Assembly: GCA_964403015.1 (NCBI GenBank)
Contig: CAYOEJ010000037.1
Span: 1-16,599 of the forward strand
Length of the DNA: 16,599 nucleotides
Direction: 5' to 3'
From: CAYOEJ01 sp964403015
Lineage (GTDB): Bacteria; Actinomycetota; Actinomycetes; Actinomycetales; Actinomycetaceae
The notes beneath the pieces were generated by a model. That model did not search any database, was not told the DNA's origin, and saw only the letters and a list, made by a program, of their open reading frames with translations. Each line of letters opens with the position of its first letter. Within the stretch, counting starts at the first letter, position 1. A program made the translations under genes and the position numbers. Shown here piece by piece: positions 12,997-16,599 of this stretch.

Positions 12997-14433
12997 ATGG
13001 CACTGGGCACACATCATTCTTCTCCGCACCATCAGCCCGATGGCGCACCTCTGCTTGCCAACGAGGTTCGGATACCGAATGAACACATCACCCTGCGCGA
13101 TCGCATAGACAATTTGGCCAAGCGATCCCCTGCTCGCATGGCCATGCTCGTGTTCGCATTTATCATCTTGACGATCACCGCTCTGTTACTGGTTCCCATC
13201 GCCAAGGCAGGGCCGGGTTCCGCCAGTCTTATCGAAGCCCTGTTTACCGCCACGTCGGCCGTGTGCGTCACTGGTCTCGTCGTGGTCGATACCGCAACCT
13301 ACTGGACACCCTTTGGCCAAGTCGCGATTGCGCTGGGTATCCAGATCGGTGGCCTCGGAGTGATGACGCTCGCCTCAATTCTCGGTCTCGCGGTCTCGCG
13401 CCATCTTGGACTCACCCAAAGAATTCTGACCGCCACGGAAACAAAGAGCCGTTTGGGTGATGTCGGCACGCTGCTTCGCGCGGTTATCTTGACGTCCATC
13501 ATCGCGGAGACGATCTTGATGATCGTCTTCCTGCCAAGTCTCGTTCCTCGCACGGACTCCTTCCTCAGCGCGCTCGCCGATTCCGCGCTCATGGCCGTAT
13601 CAACCTTCAACAACGCCGGCTTCGTGTTCCTCGAGTCGGGCTTGGCTCCCTTCGTGGGGAATTGGGCTATTTGTGTGCCGATTATTCTCGGCACCATCGT
13701 GGGTGCGATCGGTTTCCCGGTGATCCTGAGTATCTCGCAGAACTGGCGCCAGCCCCGCCGCTGGTCTCTTCACACCAAGCTCACCGTGGTCACGTATCTT
13801 CTCATTCTCGCCGCCTCGGCAGTCTTGATTGGCGGACTCGAATGGAGTAATCCGGATACGCTCGGCGGTCTAAGCAATAGCGAGCGCACCCTCGCAACCC
13901 TGTTCCATGCCACCACCCCGCGATCATCCGGTCTTGCCACGGTGGACGTCAGCGCTATGAACGAGACAACCTGGTTCTTAACCGATGTCCTCATGTTCAT
14001 CGGCGGCGGTTCTGCATCCACCGGCGGCGGCATTAAGGTCACGACCTTTGCGGTTCTCGTCCTCGCAATTATCGCCGAGGCCCGCGGCGACCGAGACACG
14101 GAAGCCTTCGGAAAGCGCATCCCCGCAGACGTGATCCGACTGGCCATTTCGGCAGCATTCCTCGGCACCTTCCTCGTCGGAACCGCCACGCTCGCGCTGT
14201 TGCAGCTCACGAACCTGCCACTATCCCAGGTACTTTTCGAGGTCATTTCAGCCTTTGCCACCTGTGGCCTTTCTACCGGCATCACCGCCGACCTGCCCGA
14301 TTCCGCAAAACTCGTGCTCGTGATTCTGATGTATCTGGGCCGCGTGGGAACGATGACTATGGCGGCTGCGCTAGCCCTCCGTCGTCGTCGTCGAGTAATC
14401 CGCCTCCCAGAGGAACGCCCGGTTATCGGCTAA
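12997..14433 (+). CDS. ktrB: KtrB/TrkH-family potassium translocation subunit
   Basis: Membrane pore subunit of a Ktr-type K+ uptake system, working with the KtrA gene next door. The 478 residues hold four membrane-pore-membrane repeats whose pore loops are all visible: SAVCVTGL (87-94), TFNNAGF (203-209), TTPRSSGL (306-313) and ATCGLSTG (421-428), each with the filter glycine. The intramembrane gating-loop region IGGGSASTGGGIK (335-347) is also present. The first helix starts at about 49, leaving a soluble His-rich N-terminus of 45 residues. It lacks the two extra N-terminal helices of classical TrkH, hence KtrB. The ATG at 12997 is chosen; AAGGAG is 13 bases away, too far for a normal SD, whereas TAATAT seven bases upstream fits a leaderless start. 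Confidence 0.93.
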   Translation: MALGTHHSSPHHQPDGAPLLANEVRIPNEHITLRDRIDNLAKRSPARMAMLVFAFIILTITALLLVPIAKAGPGSASLIEALFTATSAVCVTGLVVVDTATYWTPFGQVAIALGIQIGGLGVMTLASILGLAVSRHLGLTQRILTATETKSRLGDVGTLLRAVILTSIIAETILMIVFLPSLVPRTDSFLSALADSALMAVSTFNNAGFVFLESGLAPFVGNWAICVPIILGTIVGAIGFPVILSISQNWRQPRRWSLHTKLTVVTYLLILAASAVLIGGLEWSNPDTLGGLSNSERTLATLFHATTPRSSGLATVDVSAMNETTWFLTDVLMFIGGGSASTGGGIKVTTFAVLVLAIIAEARGDRDTEAFGKRIPADVIRLAISAAFLGTFLVGTATLALLQLTNLPLSQVLFEVISAFATCGLSTGITADLPDSAKLVLVILMYLGRVGTMTMAAALALRRRRRVIRLPEERPVIG

Positions 14434-14490
14434 ACCGTGCCGTCCTCGCGATTAACTCACCTTCGCGACTATGCTGAGCACAGAGCAACG

Positions 14491-14496
14491 AAAGGA
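14491..14496 (+). promoter_or_regulatory. ktrA ribosome binding site
   Basis: AAAGGA lies five bases before ATG 14502 and fixes the ktrA start. TATGCT at 14470-14475 could be a separate -10, so ktrA may have its own promoter in the 68-bp gap. Confidence 0.6.
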
Positions 14497-14501
14497 CGTC
14501 C

Positions 14502-15170
14502 ATGGCACGCAGGGATGACACTAATACCGAAGCAATTCTTGTGATTGGGCTCGGCCGTTTTGGTGCCGCTATTGCCGTGACACTCGATAAACTCGGCAAG
14601 GACGTCCTCGCGGTCGAATCCGATCCCGATCTAGCCCAACAGTGGTCGCATCGCTTTCGTGTGGTTGAGGCTGATGCCCGCAGTGCCGAGGCTCTTCACC
14701 AGTTGGGGGCGGAAGATTTCAACGTGGCTGTGGTGGGCGTGGGCACGTCCTTGGAGGCGTCGGTGCTGATTACGGCCAACCTCGTCGATCTCGGGATGAA
14801 GGAGATCTGGGCGAAGGCCACCTCCCGCGAACACGGAACAATCCTCAAGCGCATCGGCGCTAACCACGTGGTTTATCCGGAGTACGACGCCGGTCAGCGC
14901 GTTGCGCACATGGTCTCGGGCAAGATGCTCGACTACATCGAGATGGAAGATCAGTTCACGATCGTGAAGATGATCCCGCCCAAGGATCTCATTGGTTTCA
15001 CCGTGGCAGAATCGCGAATTCGTGAGCGATTTGGGGTGTCGCTGATCGGCGTGAAGTCTCCGGGACAGCCGTTTGAATACACCACGCCCGAAACAAAGAT
15101 TGGGCACGGAGATACCCTCATCGTGTCAGGGGAGCCCGCGCTGCTCGAGGCATTTGCAAACCGCGTCTAG
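14502..15170 (+). CDS. ktrA: KtrA/TrkA RCK potassium-uptake regulatory subunit
   Basis: Cytoplasmic gating ring subunit of the Ktr K+ system. The 222 residues form one RCK_N Rossmann domain with the nucleotide motif GLGRFG (16-21) and the ribose-binding acidic residue at the end of strand 2 (Glu39), then an RCK_C domain from about 140 to the end (IPPKDLIGFTVAESRIRE). This domain binds cyclic-di-AMP in several KtrA proteins; that is family knowledge, not visible here. A single RCK unit and this length mean KtrA rather than the double-domain E. coli TrkA. It sits 68 bp after ktrB on the same strand. Confidence 0.94.
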   Translation: MARRDDTNTEAILVIGLGRFGAAIAVTLDKLGKDVLAVESDPDLAQQWSHRFRVVEADARSAEALHQLGAEDFNVAVVGVGTSLEASVLITANLVDLGMKEIWAKATSREHGTILKRIGANHVVYPEYDAGQRVAHMVSGKMLDYIEMEDQFTIVKMIPPKDLIGFTVAESRIRERFGVSLIGVKSPGQPFEYTTPETKIGHGDTLIVSGEPALLEAFANRV

Positions 15171-15195
15171 GACGTTTTCCACCGCGCCACAATAC

Positions 15196-15208
15196 TGTCG
15201 GACCGACA
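15196..15208. promoter_or_regulatory. Perfect 13-bp dyad in the radA promoter region
   Basis: TGTCGG-A-CCGACA ends three bases before the TAACCT -10 candidate (15212-15217) of radA, so it lies in the -35/-10 spacer. An operator is possible. It does not resemble the actinobacterial LexA box (TCGAAC-N4-GTTCGA). Confidence 0.4.
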
Positions 15209-15211
15209 AGA

Positions 15212-15217
15212 TAACCT
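15212..15217 (+). promoter_or_regulatory. Candidate -10 of radA, leaderless
   Basis: TAACCT ends six bases before ATG 15224, and no ribosome site lies between. A clear -35 is not seen. Confidence 0.4.
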
Positions 15218-15223
15218 TCACCT

Positions 15224-16599
15224 ATGGCATCAAAAAACAGACCGTCGTTCGTGTGCACTGAGTGTGGTTGGACCACCGCCAAATGGGTGGGCCGCTGCGG
15301 TGAGTGTCAGGCATGGGGAACGGTTGTTGAATCGGCACAGTCCGCATCGCGTGCTGCCGTGAAGCCGATGGTGCCACACTCCCCTGCACAGCCTATTACC
15401 GACGTCTCCACGCAGGCCTCCACCAAGGCGCCCACCGGCGTCTCCGAACTCGACCGGGTACTTGGTGGCGGCATTGTCCCTGGGGTCGTCATTTTGCTAG
15501 CTGGCGAACCTGGCGTGGGTAAATCGACGCTGCTGCTGGATGTGGCGGCGAAGGCGGCCGCCGAAGCGCGTGAGAACGGGCGCGCGCCGGTGCTTTACGT
15601 GACCGGCGAGGAATCTGCTTCGCAGGTCCGTTCACGCGCCGAACGCATCGGGGCGATGCACGAGCATCTGCTTCTGGCCGCGGAAGCCGATTTGGCGCGG
15701 ATCATGGGGCACGTTGAGTCCTCCAAGCCTTCACTGCTCATCGTGGATTCCGTTCAGACCATCGCCGATCCCAACGTTGAGGGCGCCGCTGGCGGTGTGG
15801 CACAGGTTCGGTCTGTCACCGCCTCGCTGGTGAATATGGCTAAGTCATCCGATCTACCCGTGATCTTGGTGGGACACGTGACGAAGGATGGGTCGATTGC
15901 CGGACCGCGCGTGCTTGAGCACCTAGTGGACGTGGTGTGCCAGTTCGAGGGCGATCGGCACTCGCGGCTCCGCCTCGTGCGTGCCGTGAAGAATCGCTAC
16001 GGCGCAACGGACGAAGTCGGCTGTTTCGAGCTTATTGATTCGGGTATCCGCGGGCTCGCTGATCCCTCAGGTCTGTTCCTGTCCGCGCGGAATCTCACAG
16101 TACCCGGCACCTGTGTCACGATCACCCTCGAAGGCCGGCGTCCAATGCCCGTCGAGGTCCAGGCACTGTCCGTTAACGCCGCCGGTCCGCCTCGCCGAAC
16201 AACATCGGGTGTGGATAGTTCGCGCGTGGCCATGATGCTCGCGGTTCTCCAATCTAGGCTCGGCCTCGAGTTCGACCGTCGGGACGTGTTTGTTTCGACC
16301 GTGGGTGGGGCTCGTGCAGCCGAACCAGCTACGGACATCGCGATTGCATTAGCTCTTGCTTCGGCCGCGGCAGACCTCCCTCTCGCCCCCGGAGTGATCG
16401 CGATTGGCGAGGTTTCCCTCACCGGCGAGCTGCGCCCGATCGTAGGGTTACAGCAGCGGCTTAACGAGGCCGCGCGGCTGGGATTTAGGATTGCCCTTGT
16501 ACCCGAAACTGCCGACGAAATCAGGGCGCCGAAGGGCCTAGAGATTCGTACGGTGAACGACGTGCTCGCAGCCGCGCGGTCCGTACTTCCTATCGACCG
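15224..16599 (+). CDS. radA: DNA repair protein RadA (Sms), extreme 3' end beyond window
   Basis: RecA-like ATPase/helicase that helps branch migration and processing of recombination intermediates. Translation from ATG 15224 gives 458 codons without a stop, about the normal family length, so only a few residues are missing. Domains: an N-terminal zinc finger with Cys11-Cys14 and Cys25-Cys28; Walker A GEPGVGKST (94-102, Lys100); Walker B LLIVDS (171-176, Asp175); the RadA-specific KNRYG (256-260, usually KNRFG); then a degenerate Lon-protease-like domain (from about 290) with GEVSLTGELRPI near the end. The start has no SD but a TAACCT hexamer six bases upstream. It is 53 bp downstream of ktrA. 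Confidence 0.96.
   Translation, partial: MASKNRPSFVCTECGWTTAKWVGRCGECQAWGTVVESAQSASRAAVKPMVPHSPAQPITDVSTQASTKAPTGVSELDRVLGGGIVPGVVILLAGEPGVGKSTLLLDVAAKAAAEARENGRAPVLYVTGEESASQVRSRAERIGAMHEHLLLAAEADLARIMGHVESSKPSLLIVDSVQTIADPNVEGAAGGVAQVRSVTASLVNMAKSSDLPVILVGHVTKDGSIAGPRVLEHLVDVVCQFEGDRHSRLRLVRAVKNRYGATDEVGCFELIDSGIRGLADPSGLFLSARNLTVPGTCVTITLEGRRPMPVEVQALSVNAAGPPRRTTSGVDSSRVAMMLAVLQSRLGLEFDRRDVFVSTVGGARAAEPATDIAIALALASAAADLPLAPGVIAIGEVSLTGELRPIVGLQQRLNEAARLGFRIALVPETADEIRAPKGLEIRTVNDVLAAARSVLPID

Noticed and set aside
13770..14285. 171-residue minus-strand frame
   Set aside because: Antisense to ktrB pore loops; low-complexity shadow.
1..16599. CRISPR arrays, tRNA or rRNA genes, insertion sequences
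   Set aside because: None seen: no regularly spaced identical repeats, no cloverleaf-like or rRNA sequence noticed, no transposase frames or terminal repeats.

Overview
The window looks like a chromosomal core segment from a high-GC Gram-positive (actinobacterium). Evidence: the menaquinone enzymes match the actinobacterial types (MenB, MenC and MenE resemble the mycobacterial proteins as I remember them). A 32-residue bS22-like ribosomal protein sits beside an excisionase-type HTH gene, a pairing I know from actinobacteria. Several genes also have a TANNNT hexamer 6-7 bases before the start codon, as leaderless actinobacterial transcripts do. The family Actinomycetaceae (Trueperella/Arcanobacterium-like) would fit, but that is inference.

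Left two thirds (1-9699): a menaquinone (vitamin K2) locus split over both strands. In pathway order it holds MenF (chorismate to isochorismate), MenD (to SEPHCHC), MenC (SHCHC to o-succinylbenzoate), MenE (CoA ligation), MenB (ring closure), MenA (prenylation) and MenG/UbiE (final methylation, cut by the left edge). menB-menE-menA form one forward operon. menG is divergent from menF, and menC is divergent from menB, each pair sharing a tiny promoter region. No MenH and no DHNA-CoA thioesterase is seen. A membrane-anchored HtrA-like serine protease lies between menF and menD.

Middle (9737-12755): a TauE/SafE permease, a small two-helix PLDc_N membrane protein, a histidine phosphatase behind a MarR regulator, then the HTH and bS22-like pair, which ends in a clear rho-independent terminator.

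Right third (12756-16599): a KtrB/TrkH potassium translocation subunit, its KtrA/TrkA RCK regulator, and RadA, which reaches the right edge almost complete.

The most unusual spot is 5448-5590, between menD and menC. It has the start of a FitA-like (ribbon-helix-helix) antitoxin reading frame, a perfect 18-bp palindrome just upstream, and two further perfect palindromes where the antitoxin similarity stops. The menC frame runs antisense into this scar and gains an apparent C-terminal tail. I found no intact undescribed system; the rest is ordinary housekeeping gene content.
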